Positions 17,885 to 26,208 of a DNA stretch of 64,000 nucleotides are shown in pieces. The position numbers and the translations under genes were made by a program. This DNA comes from Planctomycetota bacterium (lineage in GTDB: Bacteria; Planctomycetota; Phycisphaerae; Phycisphaerales; UBA1924), in NCBI GenBank assembly GCA_018242625.1, contig JAFEBO010000012.1:372001-436000 (forward strand). The letters run 5' to 3'. Below the pieces are notes generated by a model. It made no database searches. It was not told the origin of the DNA and saw nothing but the letters and a program-made list of their open reading frames with translations. Positions within the stretch are counted from its first letter, which is position 1. Each line of letters opens with the position of its first letter.

Positions 17885-18337
17885 ATGGAAGTTCGCACGA
17901 GCAGGTTCGGAACGGTCAACATTTCAGACGACCGTGTGATCACGTTCCCCAAGGGCCTGTTGGGCTTTGCGGAGTGCAAGCGCTATTGCCTCCTGGAACC
18001 GGCGGAAGACGCCTGCTTCTTCTGGCTGCAGTCTCTCGAAGACCCGGATCTGGCCTTCGTGGTCACCGATCCGATGATCTTCGTGCCCGAATACTCGGTG
18101 CCGATCCGGCCCGAGCAGATGGGAGAGCTCGGCCTGGCCAGGCTCGACGACGCCCAGGTCTTCGTGGTCGTCAACAAGATCGATCGCCAGCTGACGGGCA
18201 ACCTGCAGGGCCCCCTGGTCATCAACACACTCAATCGCACCGGCGAGCAGGTGGTGCTCGCCGAGAAGCGCTGGACCGTCCGCCACCCGCTGATGACAGT
18301 GGGCGCCGCCCCGGCGCGCCGCGCACTGTCGGCCTGA
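17885..18337 (+). CDS. fliW: Flagellar assembly factor FliW
   Basis: The protein has 150 residues from the ATG at 17885 with GGGAGC upstream. Motifs: FGTVNISDDRVITFPKGLLG followed by FAECKRYCLLEP, then FWLQSLEDPDLAFVVTDP and LEVVVNKI-like VFVVVNKIDRQLTGNLQGP. These are the FliW hallmarks. In other bacteria FliW binds flagellin and CsrA in a partner switch: free FliW sequesters CsrA and relieves repression of flagellin mRNA. The gene order flgL-fliW-csrA-flagellin is the classical context. Confidence 0.95.
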   Translation: MEVRTSRFGTVNISDDRVITFPKGLLGFAECKRYCLLEPAEDACFFWLQSLEDPDLAFVVTDPMIFVPEYSVPIRPEQMGELGLARLDDAQVFVVVNKIDRQLTGNLQGPLVINTLNRTGEQVVLAEKRWTVRHPLMTVGAAPARRALSA

Positions 18338-18506
18338 TTTTCCGATTCGCCCGAGGGCGACGGATCGCCCAAGGGCCCGTGCATGCCACACTGCGACCGA
18401 CCAACTTCAGGAGCACGAAGGCGCACGCCGCGCCCGGCTCGGTCGCTTTCTTCCGTGACTCTTCGAGATTCACGACCACGCTCCACAGACGGCAAGGAGG
18501 CTCATC

Positions 18507-18857
18507 ATGCTGGTGCTCTCGCGTCAGCGCGACGAAACGATCATGATCGGAGACGAAATCGAGATCACCGTGGTGGACATCCGCGGCGACAAGGTGAGGC
18601 TTGGCATCACAGCCCCCACCAGGATCGCCGTCCACCGCAAGGAGGTCTACGAGTCGATCAAGGCGGAGAACCGCCAGGCCGCCCGGGCCATCACACCGGG
18701 CGCAGCCATCGCTTCGCTCGACGCATCCATCTCGCCCGGTCCGGCCAAGACCATCAACACATCCAAGACCGCGCGTCTGGCGGCAGGCCAGGCACGTCCG
18801 CAGGACTTGACCATCAACAGCCCCGTCCCACGACGGGCAGAACCCAAGTCCGCCTGA
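18507..18857 (+). CDS. csrA: Carbon storage regulator CsrA (C-terminally extended)
   Basis: The protein has 116 residues; CsrA is usually 60-75. Residues 1-55 are canonical: MLVLSRQRDETIMIGDEIEI, VVDIRGDKVRLGI, then AVHRKEVYESI, including the RNA-binding N-terminal strand (L4, R6) and the R44-equivalent HRKE segment. The remaining 60 residues are an Ala/Pro/Ser/Lys-rich, probably disordered tail. CsrA blocks translation by binding GGA motifs around ribosome sites; FliW is encoded just upstream and the four flagellins just downstream. AAGGAGG is a strong ribosome site. Confidence 0.95.
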   Translation: MLVLSRQRDETIMIGDEIEITVVDIRGDKVRLGITAPTRIAVHRKEVYESIKAENRQAARAITPGAAIASLDASISPGPAKTINTSKTARLAAGQARPQDLTINSPVPRRAEPKSA

Positions 18858-18958
18858 ACCACCCAACGACCAACCCCACCGTCCTTCACGACTTTCACGA
18901 ATCCCACCGGCAAGACTGACCCCAGGCAGAACGCCGCTCGCAATCACGGAGGATTGCC

Positions 18959-20521
18959 ATGGCCCGGATCAACACCAACATCCCAAGCGTGCTCGCGCAG
19001 AGGAACCTGCGGAGTATCCAGTCGGAGCTGCAGACGCGGTTCGAGCGTCTGTCGACCGGCCTGCGGATCAACCGCGGCTCGGACGACCCAGCCGGCATGA
19101 TCATCTCTGAACGCCTGCGATCCAACATCGCCGGCGTCAACCAGGGAATCACCAACTCCGATCGCGCCGCCAACGTGATCTCGACGACCGAGGCCTCGCT
19201 CTCGGAAGTCAGCGACCTGCTCAACTCGATCAAGTCGCTGATCGTCGAGAGCGCCAACACCGGCGCCAACTCCGACTCGGAGCGCAACGCCAACCAGCTC
19301 CAGATCGACTCGGCCATCCAGAGCATCACGCGCATCAGCGATACCGCCAGCTTCGGATCGCTCAAGCTCCTCAACGGCAGCCTCGACTACACCCTTTCGG
19401 GCGTGAACCCGAGCGACATCGTCCAGGCAAAGGTCTGGAACGCCTCCTTCGTCGCCCAGTCGCTCTACAACGTCAAGGTCAACGTCGTCGCCTCCGCCCA
19501 GACCGGCTCGCTCTTCTTCCACCCCCCCACAATCGCCGGCACCATCCTCAGCACCTCGACGCTCCAGATCGCCGGCCCACGCGGTGTTCAGACCATCACC
19601 GTCACCAGCAATTCTTCTCTGACATCCGTTGTCGCCGCTGTAAACAACCTCACCAGCCTCACCGGCGTCAAGGCCGGATTGATCAACAACGACCCCACGA
19701 GCGGCATGGTCTTCTCCTCGGTCGACTACGGAAGCGACGCTTTCGTCTCCGTCAAGCGGCTGCAGGGGCCCGATCCGTCCGCCGACTCCTTCACCGCAAA
19801 TCTCTACAAGGTCTCCAACAACGCCCCACCCCCGGCGGGCACACCCTTCAACTGGGCCACTCTCATCAGCAACGGCACCATCGCGCTCGGCCAGCGGGAT
19901 GACGGCCAGGACGTCCAGGCCCTCGTCAACGGCGCTCTGGCCACCGGCAACGGCCTCAAGATCAAGGTCAACTCGCCCAACCTCTCGATGGACATGCAGC
20001 TCTCGTCCACTTTCGCGACGACAGTCAGCAACACCCCGAGCAACTTCGATATCACCGGCGGAGGCTCGCTCTTCCAGCTCGGGCCGGATGTTTCCGCTCA
20101 GCAGCAGGCGAGCTTCGCCACCCAGAGCATGGCCGCCTCCAACCTCGGCGGCGTCCTCGTGGGCAGCACGATGCAGTTCCTCAGCTCTCTCATGAGCGGA
20201 GGCTCCAACTCCATCAACTCGATGCTCAACAAGAAGGACTTCACCACCGGCAGCGACATCCTCGAGCGTGCCATCGATGAAGTAAGCGAGCTGCGCGGAC
20301 GCCTGGGCGCCTTCCAGAAGAACGTGCTCGAGCCCAACACCCGCTCGCTCAATGCGGCGCTGGAGAATCTCACGGCCAGCAGCTCCGCCATACGCGACGC
20401 CGACTTCGCGGCAGAAACCAGCGCTCTCACACGGGCGCAGATCCTGAGTCAGTCGGGCACCACGGTGCTCCAGCTCGCGAACGCTTCGAGCCAGTCGGTC
20501 CTCCAGCTCCTGCAGGGATGA
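18959..20521 (+). CDS. fliC: Flagellin 1 (divergent paralog)
   Basis: The protein has 520 residues. The N-terminal D0/D1 region MARINTNIPSVLAQRNL and FERLSTGLRINRGSDDPAGM and the C-terminal IRDADFAAETSALTRAQILS with TVLQLANASSQSVLQLL are flagellin signatures. Compared with the other three it differs clearly: RNLRSIQSEL instead of NQ.SLS.SL, a different central domain, and an LLQG end instead of LLG. It is the first of four tandem flagellins, 101 bp after csrA. The ribosome site lies in a CACGGAGGA context, a potential CsrA GGA target. A terminator follows. Confidence 0.95.
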   Translation: MARINTNIPSVLAQRNLRSIQSELQTRFERLSTGLRINRGSDDPAGMIISERLRSNIAGVNQGITNSDRAANVISTTEASLSEVSDLLNSIKSLIVESANTGANSDSERNANQLQIDSAIQSITRISDTASFGSLKLLNGSLDYTLSGVNPSDIVQAKVWNASFVAQSLYNVKVNVVASAQTGSLFFHPPTIAGTILSTSTLQIAGPRGVQTITVTSNSSLTSVVAAVNNLTSLTGVKAGLINNDPTSGMVFSSVDYGSDAFVSVKRLQGPDPSADSFTANLYKVSNNAPPPAGTPFNWATLISNGTIALGQRDDGQDVQALVNGALATGNGLKIKVNSPNLSMDMQLSSTFATTVSNTPSNFDITGGGSLFQLGPDVSAQQQASFATQSMAASNLGGVLVGSTMQFLSSLMSGGSNSINSMLNKKDFTTGSDILERAIDEVSELRGRLGAFQKNVLEPNTRSLNAALENLTASSSAIRDADFAAETSALTRAQILSQSGTTVLQLANASSQSVLQLLQG

Positions 20522-20585
20522 ACAGGCCGCCCGTAGCGACTGAGATGTAAGTACCGTCCCGAGTTACAAATCGCCATCCAGACAG

Positions 20586-20616
20586 CCCCCGGAGCCTCAA
20601 GCTCGGGGGTTTTTTG
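20586..20616 (+). terminator. Intrinsic terminator after flagellin 1
   Basis: The arms CCCCCGGAGC and GCTCGGGGG pair with one bulged base around a CTCAA loop and are followed directly by six T. It sits 65 nt past the stop codon. Confidence 0.88.
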
Positions 20617-20696
20617 TTTCTCGGACCGTGCCTGGACTGCCGACATTGCCCAGCCGGTACAGACGGACCAGCCGTTGCCCATCGCACGGTCCCACC

Positions 20697-20726
20697 TGAA
20701 TCACCGGCGACATGCCTCCGATTCCC
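20697..20726 (+). promoter_or_regulatory. Candidate flagellar (sigma-28-like) promoter of flagellin 2
   Basis: TGAA at 20697-20700 is followed after 18 nt by CGATTCCC at 20719-20726. The same block and spacing (TCAA, 18 nt, CGATTCCC) occurs before flagellin 3, where the match to the FliA consensus TAAA-N15-GCCGATAA is better. This copy is a weak match. Confidence 0.35.
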
Positions 20727-20862
20727 ATACGCGACCGCATGTTTTCGGATGGTCCGAAAGCAGCAGTCCTCCCGGATCGGATCCGGTAGTCGGGACGCCC
20801 GCCTTCGCGGGCCCCAGCAGCCAACGTCCCTTCCCACACACGCAGGGGAAACGGACGTTCAG

Positions 20863-20889
20863 GCGGGCAGGACAGACCGTCCAGCCCGC
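20863..20889 (+). promoter_or_regulatory. Leader hairpin of flagellin 2, possible CsrA target
   Basis: Outer arms GCGGGC/GCCCGC and inner arms GGAC/GTCC stack around single A bulges and an AGACC loop. It ends 19 nt before the ATG. It contains one GGA, and a second GGA lies in the ribosome site (CACGGAGG). The position matches the flagellin 3 hairpin. Confidence 0.5.
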
Positions 20890-20908
20890 AAGCACGGAGG
20901 TTTTTCCC

Positions 20909-22414
20909 ATGGGCCGCATCAATACGAACGTCCAGTCCTTGATCGCGCAGCGCGTCCTGGGGCAGAACCAGCGCTCGCTGGGCTCCTCACTCGAGCGCCT
21001 TTCCACCGGTCTCCGCATCAACAGCGGCAAAGACGATCCGGCGGGGCTGATCGCGAGCAACAACCTCGGCGCGGAGATCACCTCCAAAAACGCCGCAGTC
21101 TCCAACGCAAACCGCGCCGATCAGGTGGTCAACATCGCCGCCGGCGGCCTTTCGGAAGTCTCCGGCCTGCTCACCCAGCTCCAGGGCCTGGTCACCTCCA
21201 GCTCTTCCACCGCAGGCATCTCCGAAGCTGAAAAGCAGGCCAATCAGCTCCAGATCGACTCGATCCTCCAGACCATCGACCGTATCTCCGGCTCGACCTC
21301 CTTCCAGGGCATCAAGCTCCTCAACGGCAATTTCGACTTTAAGACCAGCAGCGTCGACACCGGCGTCTCCGACTACAAGATCAACGCCGCCAAGTACTCG
21401 GGCGGTTCGATGAACGTCGATGTCCTTGTGACCGGCTCGGCCCAGAAGGGCGGCCTCTTCCTGTCCTTCGGCGCTGCCACCATCAACACCGGCGGAAGCC
21501 AGTTCACCATCGAGATTGGTGGAGCCTCCGGCACCCGCCAGCTCACCTTCAGCAGCTCGACCAGCCTCAACAACATCGCCGCCGCCATCAACAGCTTTAC
21601 CAGCATCACCGGCTCAAAGGCGACCGTCTCCGGCACCGGCCTCCGCCTCGACGCCTCCGACTTCGGCAGCGCAAATTATGCCAGCGTTCGCGTCGTCAAG
21701 GCCGGCGGCCTCGCCCCCACCAACGGCGGCGTCTACAAGCTCAACAGCCAGAATACCGCCATCGCCGACACCACCAGCCACACCGCCTTCGCGAGCGCAA
21801 ACAACACCATCACCGATAACGGCGCTGACGTTTCGGCGACCATCAACGGAATCACCGCCAGCGCGAGCGGCAAGACCGCCCGCGTCAATACCGACTTCCT
21901 CGATATCGAGGTCACGCTCTCCGATTCCAAGTCGCAGACCCTGGGCGCGGTCGGCACCCACGCCCTGTCCATCACGGGCGGCGGAGCCAACTTCCAGCTC
22001 AGCGGCCAGGTCGACATCGGCGGACGCGTCTCGATCGGCGTGCAGTCCGTCGCTTCAAGTTCGCTCGGCAACGTCGCCGTCGGCTATCTGAACAGCCTCG
22101 CCTCCGGGCAGGCTCAGAACGTCGTCACGGGCGACGCCGAGCAGGCACAGAAGATCATCGGAGCCGCCATCACACAGGTGAGTTCGCTCTCGGGCCGCCT
22201 GGGCGCCTTCCAGTCCAACACCGTCGGTGCGACCATTCGCAGCCTCGGTGTGGCAGTTGAAAACGCCACAGCCGCCCAGTCGATCATCCGTGATGCCGAC
22301 TTCGCGAGCGAAACCGCAGGCCTGACCCGGTCGCAGATCCTGGTCAACGCCTCGACCAACGTCCTCGGGCTCGCCAACCAGGCCCCCCAGGCCGTGCTCC
22401 AGCTGCTCGGCTAA
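20909..22414 (+). CDS. fliC: Flagellin 2
   Basis: The protein has 501 residues from the ATG at 20909 (MGRINTNVQSLIAQRVLGQN), chosen because GGAGG lies 9-13 nt upstream and the flagellin N-terminus begins exactly there; a longer frame covers the leader. It has conserved D0/D1 ends (SSLERLSTGLRINSGKDDPA at the N-terminus, IRDADFASETAGLTRSQILV and QAPQAVLQLLG at the C-terminus) and a central variable domain of about 250 residues rich in Thr/Ser/Ala. It is closest to flagellin 4 (both GKDDPAGLIASNNLGAEI and SDYKINAAK). Secreted filament subunit. Confidence 0.96.
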   Translation: MGRINTNVQSLIAQRVLGQNQRSLGSSLERLSTGLRINSGKDDPAGLIASNNLGAEITSKNAAVSNANRADQVVNIAAGGLSEVSGLLTQLQGLVTSSSSTAGISEAEKQANQLQIDSILQTIDRISGSTSFQGIKLLNGNFDFKTSSVDTGVSDYKINAAKYSGGSMNVDVLVTGSAQKGGLFLSFGAATINTGGSQFTIEIGGASGTRQLTFSSSTSLNNIAAAINSFTSITGSKATVSGTGLRLDASDFGSANYASVRVVKAGGLAPTNGGVYKLNSQNTAIADTTSHTAFASANNTITDNGADVSATINGITASASGKTARVNTDFLDIEVTLSDSKSQTLGAVGTHALSITGGGANFQLSGQVDIGGRVSIGVQSVASSSLGNVAVGYLNSLASGQAQNVVTGDAEQAQKIIGAAITQVSSLSGRLGAFQSNTVGATIRSLGVAVENATAAQSIIRDADFASETAGLTRSQILVNASTNVLGLANQAPQAVLQLLG

Positions 22415-22446
22415 ACCCTGAAATGACATCGCGTTAGACCCTTCAC

Positions 22447-22490
22447 GCCGACCTCGGCTGCGTTCCGCCGAGGTCGGCTTCCTTTTTTGC
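22447..22490 (+). terminator. Intrinsic terminator after flagellin 2
   Basis: Perfect 12-bp arms GCCGACCTCGGC (22447-22458) and GCCGAGGTCGGC (22467-22478) enclose an 8-nt loop and are followed by a T-rich tract. Confidence 0.92.
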
Positions 22491-22541
22491 CTCTTTTTGA
22501 TCCAATCCAAAGGTTTTTGGACGTTTTTTTATGAGACGGCT

Positions 22542-22568
22542 CAAAGTGCTTCCCGGACGCGCCGATTC
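22542..22568 (+). promoter_or_regulatory. Sigma-28-like promoter of flagellin 3
   Basis: CAAA at 22542-22545, a 15-nt spacer, then GCCGATTC at 22561-22568. The enterobacterial FliA consensus is TAAA-N15-GCCGATAA: the spacing is exact, 3 of 4 and 6 of 8 positions match. It lies 120 nt upstream of the ATG. Confidence 0.6.
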
Positions 22569-22641
22569 CCGGACTGTGACGGAAGGCGGCTCGCCCCGCC
22601 CGACGTTGCAAGGCCCGAACGGATACGGGCTTTCAGGTCGG

Positions 22642-22667
22642 GGCCAGTTGCCCCGGACCAACTGGCC
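22642..22667 (+). promoter_or_regulatory. Leader hairpin of flagellin 3 with GGA in the loop, likely CsrA site
   Basis: Perfect 9-bp arms GGCCAGTTG (22642-22650) and CAACTGGCC (22659-22667) present the loop CCCCGGAC. GGA in a hairpin loop is the preferred CsrA ligand. It ends 20 nt before the ATG, and a second GGA is in the AAGGAAGG ribosome site, the spacing at which one CsrA dimer could bridge both. Confidence 0.65.
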
Positions 22668-22687
22668 GGAATGCAAGGAAGGTCGCC

Positions 22688-24202
22688 ATGAGCCGCATCA
22701 ACTCCAATGTCCAGTCCTTGATTGCTCAGCGTGTGTTGACGCAGAACCAGCATTCTCTGTCGACTTCGCTCGAGCGCTTGAGCACAGGTCTTCGGATCAG
22801 CCGCGGCGCTGACGATCCGGCCGGCCTTATCGCTTCCGAGAACCTGCGTTCGGAGATCACCTCCACCAACCAGGCCATCTCCAACGCAAACCGTGCCGAC
22901 CAGGTGGTCAACATCGCGGAGGGAGGCCTTCAGGAAGTCAGCTCGCTGCTCACCCAGCTTCAGAGCCTGATAACCGCTTCCTCCTCGACGGCCGGTATCT
23001 CCGACGCCGAACGCCAGGCCAACCAGCTCCAGGTCGACTCCATCCTCCAGACCGTCGATCGGATCTCTTCTTCTACCAGCTTCCAGGGCGTCAAGCTCCT
23101 GAACGGCAGCTTCGACTTTAAGACCAGCAACGTTGCCAGCGGCATATCGGACTTCCGCGTCAACGCCGCCAAGTACAGCGGCGGCAGCCTCAACGCGGAC
23201 ATCCTCGTCACCGGCTCGGCCCAGCAGGCCGGCATGTTCCTTTCCTTCGGCGCCGCGACCATCACAACCGGCGGCAGCCAGTTCACGATCGAAATCAGCG
23301 GGCTGCAGGGTTCCCGCCAGCTCACCTTCAGCAGCTCTTCAACCCTGAACAACATCGCCGCCGCGGTCAACAGCTTCTCCAGCGTTACCGGCGTCGCGGC
23401 CAAGGTTTCGGGCACCGGCGTCAAGCTCAACTCGGTCGATTTCGGGTCCGCAAACTTCGTGAGCGTCCGCGTCGTCCACGCGGGAGGCATCGCGAGCGCC
23501 GCTCAGCAGGGCATCTACGACCTCAACGCTCAGGACACGAACGCGTCCCAGACCTCCATCCGCAGCACGTTCGCGAACGCGCAAAACCCGCTCAACGACT
23601 TCGGCCAGGACCTCAAGGCCACCATCAACGGGATCGTGGCGACTACAAATGGAAAGACCGCCCGCATCAACACCGACTTCCTGGACCTTGAAACCACGCT
23701 GACAACCTCCGCCGCCCAGACCTTGGGCGCCGTGGGCGGCAGCAACCACGCCCTCACCATCACCGGAGGCGGCGCGGACTTCCAGCTCAGCGGCCAGGTC
23801 AACATCGCCGGCCGCGTGAGCATCGGAATCCAGGCGGTCAACACGGCCCTGCTCGGCGACAAGGGCAACGGCTTTGTGAACTCGCTCGCCGCGGGTCAGG
23901 CCAATAACCTCGTCGACGGTGACACCGAGCAGGCTCAGAAGATTGTGAGCAAGGCGATCGAGCAGATCTCGTCTCTGCGTGGACGCCTCGGAGCTTTCCA
24001 GTCCAACACCGTGGGCTCAACGATCCGCAGCCTGGGTGTTTCGGTGGAGAACACGACCGCCGCCGAATCAGCGATCCGTGATGCCGATTTCGCGGCAGAA
24101 ACCGCGGGATTGACCCGGTCGCAGATTCTCGTGAACGCGTCGACGCAGGTGCTGGGCCTGGCCAACCAGGCGCCGCAGGCCGTGCTCCAGCTGCTCGGCT
24201 AA
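22688..24202 (+). CDS. fliC: Flagellin 3
   Basis: The protein has 504 residues. It starts MSRINSNVQSLIAQRVLTQN with AAGGAAGG 6-13 nt upstream. The conserved ends are as in flagellin 2 (LERLSTGLRISRGADDPAGL; IRDADFAAETAGLTRSQILV; QAPQAVLQLLG). Its central domain shares the framework of flagellins 2 and 4 (SDFRVNAAKYSGGSLN, GGSQFTIEI, QLTFSSSSTLNNIAAAVNSF) but differs at many positions, so it is a separate paralog rather than a recent duplicate. Filament subunit. Confidence 0.96.
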   Translation: MSRINSNVQSLIAQRVLTQNQHSLSTSLERLSTGLRISRGADDPAGLIASENLRSEITSTNQAISNANRADQVVNIAEGGLQEVSSLLTQLQSLITASSSTAGISDAERQANQLQVDSILQTVDRISSSTSFQGVKLLNGSFDFKTSNVASGISDFRVNAAKYSGGSLNADILVTGSAQQAGMFLSFGAATITTGGSQFTIEISGLQGSRQLTFSSSSTLNNIAAAVNSFSSVTGVAAKVSGTGVKLNSVDFGSANFVSVRVVHAGGIASAAQQGIYDLNAQDTNASQTSIRSTFANAQNPLNDFGQDLKATINGIVATTNGKTARINTDFLDLETTLTTSAAQTLGAVGGSNHALTITGGGADFQLSGQVNIAGRVSIGIQAVNTALLGDKGNGFVNSLAAGQANNLVDGDTEQAQKIVSKAIEQISSLRGRLGAFQSNTVGSTIRSLGVSVENTTAAESAIRDADFAAETAGLTRSQILVNASTQVLGLANQAPQAVLQLLG

Positions 24203-24574
24203 GCAAAAAAGCCGGAAAAGCCCCGGTCCGAAAACGCTGTCAAACGCCCGCGCCCGCCGCGGGCGTTTTCATTGGTGCCGAGAACTGCTCGGAGCCAACG
24301 GCGTACGCGGCGCAGACCGACGCGCATGAAGGCCACTAAATGCCTCCGGCTTGGCCTGAGCCCGGCGATTCCCGATTTTTCTCACCAGCCACCCCTGTGC
24401 CAAGCGTGAAGGCGCAGGGGCGGAGGCGGCGCGGATCGGTTCTGCGCCTGGGCGCTGTGCACGGGAGTCCGTTCGCAGCGAGTCGTGCCGGGCCGTTCGC
24501 CCGGCGCGGGAAGGTGTAGGCCCTGCGGCGGTCAATCGACCCGCGTGCGGACGAATCACGGAGGAATCGAATCC
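24203..24574 (+). other. 372-bp flagellin 3-4 intergenic region
   Basis: It contains the terminator of flagellin 3 and, at 24364-24373, GGCGATTCCC, resembling the -10 block seen before flagellins 2 and 3 but without a matching -35. A hairpin at 24487-24505 (GCCGGGC/GCCCGGC) and two GGA motifs (24549 and 24561) precede flagellin 4. No gene was seen. Confidence 0.5.
24242..24269 (+). terminator. Intrinsic terminator after flagellin 3
   Basis: Arms AAACGCCCGCG (24242-24252) and CGCGGGCGTTT (24258-24268) are perfectly complementary with a 5-nt loop and end in four T. Confidence 0.9.
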
Positions 24575-26083
24575 ATGGGACGGATCAATACAAACGTGCA
24601 GTCGCTGATCGCTCAGCGCGTGTTGGGTCAGAACCAGCTCGGCCTGTCGAGCTCGCTCGAGCGCCTGTCGACCGGTCTCCGCATCAACAGCGGTAAGGAC
24701 GACCCGGCCGGCCTGATCGCCAGCAACAACCTCGGCGCGGAAATCGCCGGCAAAAACGCCGCCGTTTCCAACGCCAACCGCGCCGACCAGGTGGTCAACA
24801 TCGCCGCCGGCGGTCTGACCGAAGTCACCGGCCTGCTCACCCAGCTCCAGGGCCTGGTCACCTCCAGCTCCAGCGGCTCGGGCATCGCCGAGTCGGAAAA
24901 GCAGGCAAATCAGCTGCAGATCGACTCGATCCTGCAGACCATCGACCGCATCTCGACGTCGACCTCGTTCCAGGGCATCAAGCTCCTGAACGGCAACTTC
25001 GACTTCAAGACCAGCAGCGTCAACACCGGCGTCTCGGACTACAAGATCAACGCCGCCAAGTTCAGCGGCAGCATGAACGTTGACGTGCTCGTCACCGCCT
25101 CGGCTCAGCAGGGCGGCCTGTTCCTCTCCTTCGGCGCTTCGACGATCAACACGGGCGGCAGCCAGTTCACCATCGAAGTCGGTGGTTCCGCCGGCATCCG
25201 CCAGCTCACCTTCAGCTCTTCGACGAGCCTGAACAACATCGCCGCCGCCATCAACAGCTTCACCAGCATCACCGGCTCCAAGGCCACGGTCTCCGGCACG
25301 GGCATCCGCCTCGACGCCACCGACTTCGGCAGCGCCAACTTCTCCAGCGTCCGCGTTGTCAAGGCCGGCGGCCTCGCCCCCACCAACGGCGGTATCTACA
25401 ACCTCAACTCCAAGAACACGGCCCTCGCCGACACCACTTCGCACACGGCCTTCTCCGCCGCCACCAACACCATCACCGACAAGGGAACCGATGTTTCCGC
25501 GACGATCAACGGCATCACCGCGACCGCGGTGGGCAAGACCGCCCGCGTGAGCACCGACTTCCTCGACGTCGAAGTCACCCTCTCCGACACCCAGGCCAAG
25601 ACCCTCGGTGCGGTGGGCGGCAGCAACCACGCCTTCTCGATCACCGGCGGCGGCGCCAGCTTCCAGCTCGGCGGTAACGTGGACATCGCCGGCAAGGTGT
25701 CGATCGGCATCCAGTCGGTCGCCAGCTCGAACCTCGGCACCCAGGCACTTGGCTACCTCAACAGCCTCGCCTCGGGCCAGGGCAACAACATGGTGAACGG
25801 CGACACCTCTCAGGCTCAGAAGATCGTCAGCGCGGCCCTCACCCAGGTCTCCGCTCTCTCCGGTCGCCTGGGCGCCTTCCAGTCGAACACCATCGGTTCG
25901 ACCGTCCGCAGCCTCGGCGTTGCGGTTGAGAACTCGACGGCCGCTCAGTCGGTGATCCGCGACGCGGACTTCGCCACCGAGACCGCCAAGCTGACCCGCA
26001 ACCAGATCCTGGTGAGCGCGTCAACCAACGTTCTCAGCCTCTCGAACCAGTCGCCGCAGGCTGTGCTCCAGCTCCTCGGCTAA
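24575..26083 (+). CDS. fliC: Flagellin 4
   Basis: The protein has 502 residues from the ATG at 24575 (MGRINTNVQSLIAQRVLGQN), with CACGGAGGA 8-16 nt upstream. D0/D1 ends are conserved (LERLSTGLRINSGKDDPAGL; IRDADFATETAKLTRNQILV; LSNQSPQAVLQLLG). The central domain is closest to flagellin 2. Codon choice is uniformly GC-ended as in a highly expressed gene. Last of the four tandem flagellins. Confidence 0.96.
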   Translation: MGRINTNVQSLIAQRVLGQNQLGLSSSLERLSTGLRINSGKDDPAGLIASNNLGAEIAGKNAAVSNANRADQVVNIAAGGLTEVTGLLTQLQGLVTSSSSGSGIAESEKQANQLQIDSILQTIDRISTSTSFQGIKLLNGNFDFKTSSVNTGVSDYKINAAKFSGSMNVDVLVTASAQQGGLFLSFGASTINTGGSQFTIEVGGSAGIRQLTFSSSTSLNNIAAAINSFTSITGSKATVSGTGIRLDATDFGSANFSSVRVVKAGGLAPTNGGIYNLNSKNTALADTTSHTAFSAATNTITDKGTDVSATINGITATAVGKTARVSTDFLDVEVTLSDTQAKTLGAVGGSNHAFSITGGGASFQLGGNVDIAGKVSIGIQSVASSNLGTQALGYLNSLASGQGNNMVNGDTSQAQKIVSAALTQVSALSGRLGAFQSNTIGSTVRSLGVAVENSTAAQSVIRDADFATETAKLTRNQILVSASTNVLSLSNQSPQAVLQLLG

Positions 26084-26109
26084 GCCCGAGTCTCTGATCA
26101 GTCCCAACG

Positions 26110-26139
26110 GCCCCGGGCGATTTCGCCCGGGGCTTTTTT
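26110..26139 (+). terminator. Intrinsic terminator after flagellin 4
   Basis: Perfect 10-bp arms GCCCCGGGCG (26110-26119) and CGCCCGGGGC (26124-26133) with a 4-nt loop, followed by six T. It closes the flagellar block. Confidence 0.93.
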
Positions 26140-26208
26140 CTTTGACCGACGCCCGGGAGTTCCCGCTGCTCACGTCCGGCGGTCCCGGTCGCCGATCCTC
26201 ATGGGCCG

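Larger units (their letters stand above)
20522..20908 (+). other. 387-bp flagellin 1-2 intergenic region
   Basis: It holds the terminator of flagellin 1 (20586-20616), a candidate flagellar promoter (20697-20726) and a GGA-containing hairpin just upstream of the flagellin 2 ribosome site (20863-20889). No gene or RNA gene was recognised. Confidence 0.6.

Noticed and set aside
20522..24574. CRISPR array or small RNA gene in the flagellin intergenic regions
   Set aside because: The repeats found are terminators and leader hairpins; there is no regular repeat-spacer pattern.
18965..26083. Recent duplication or misassembly of the flagellin repeats
   Set aside because: The four copies differ throughout the coding regions, leaders and terminators, so they are old paralogs rather than assembly artefacts.
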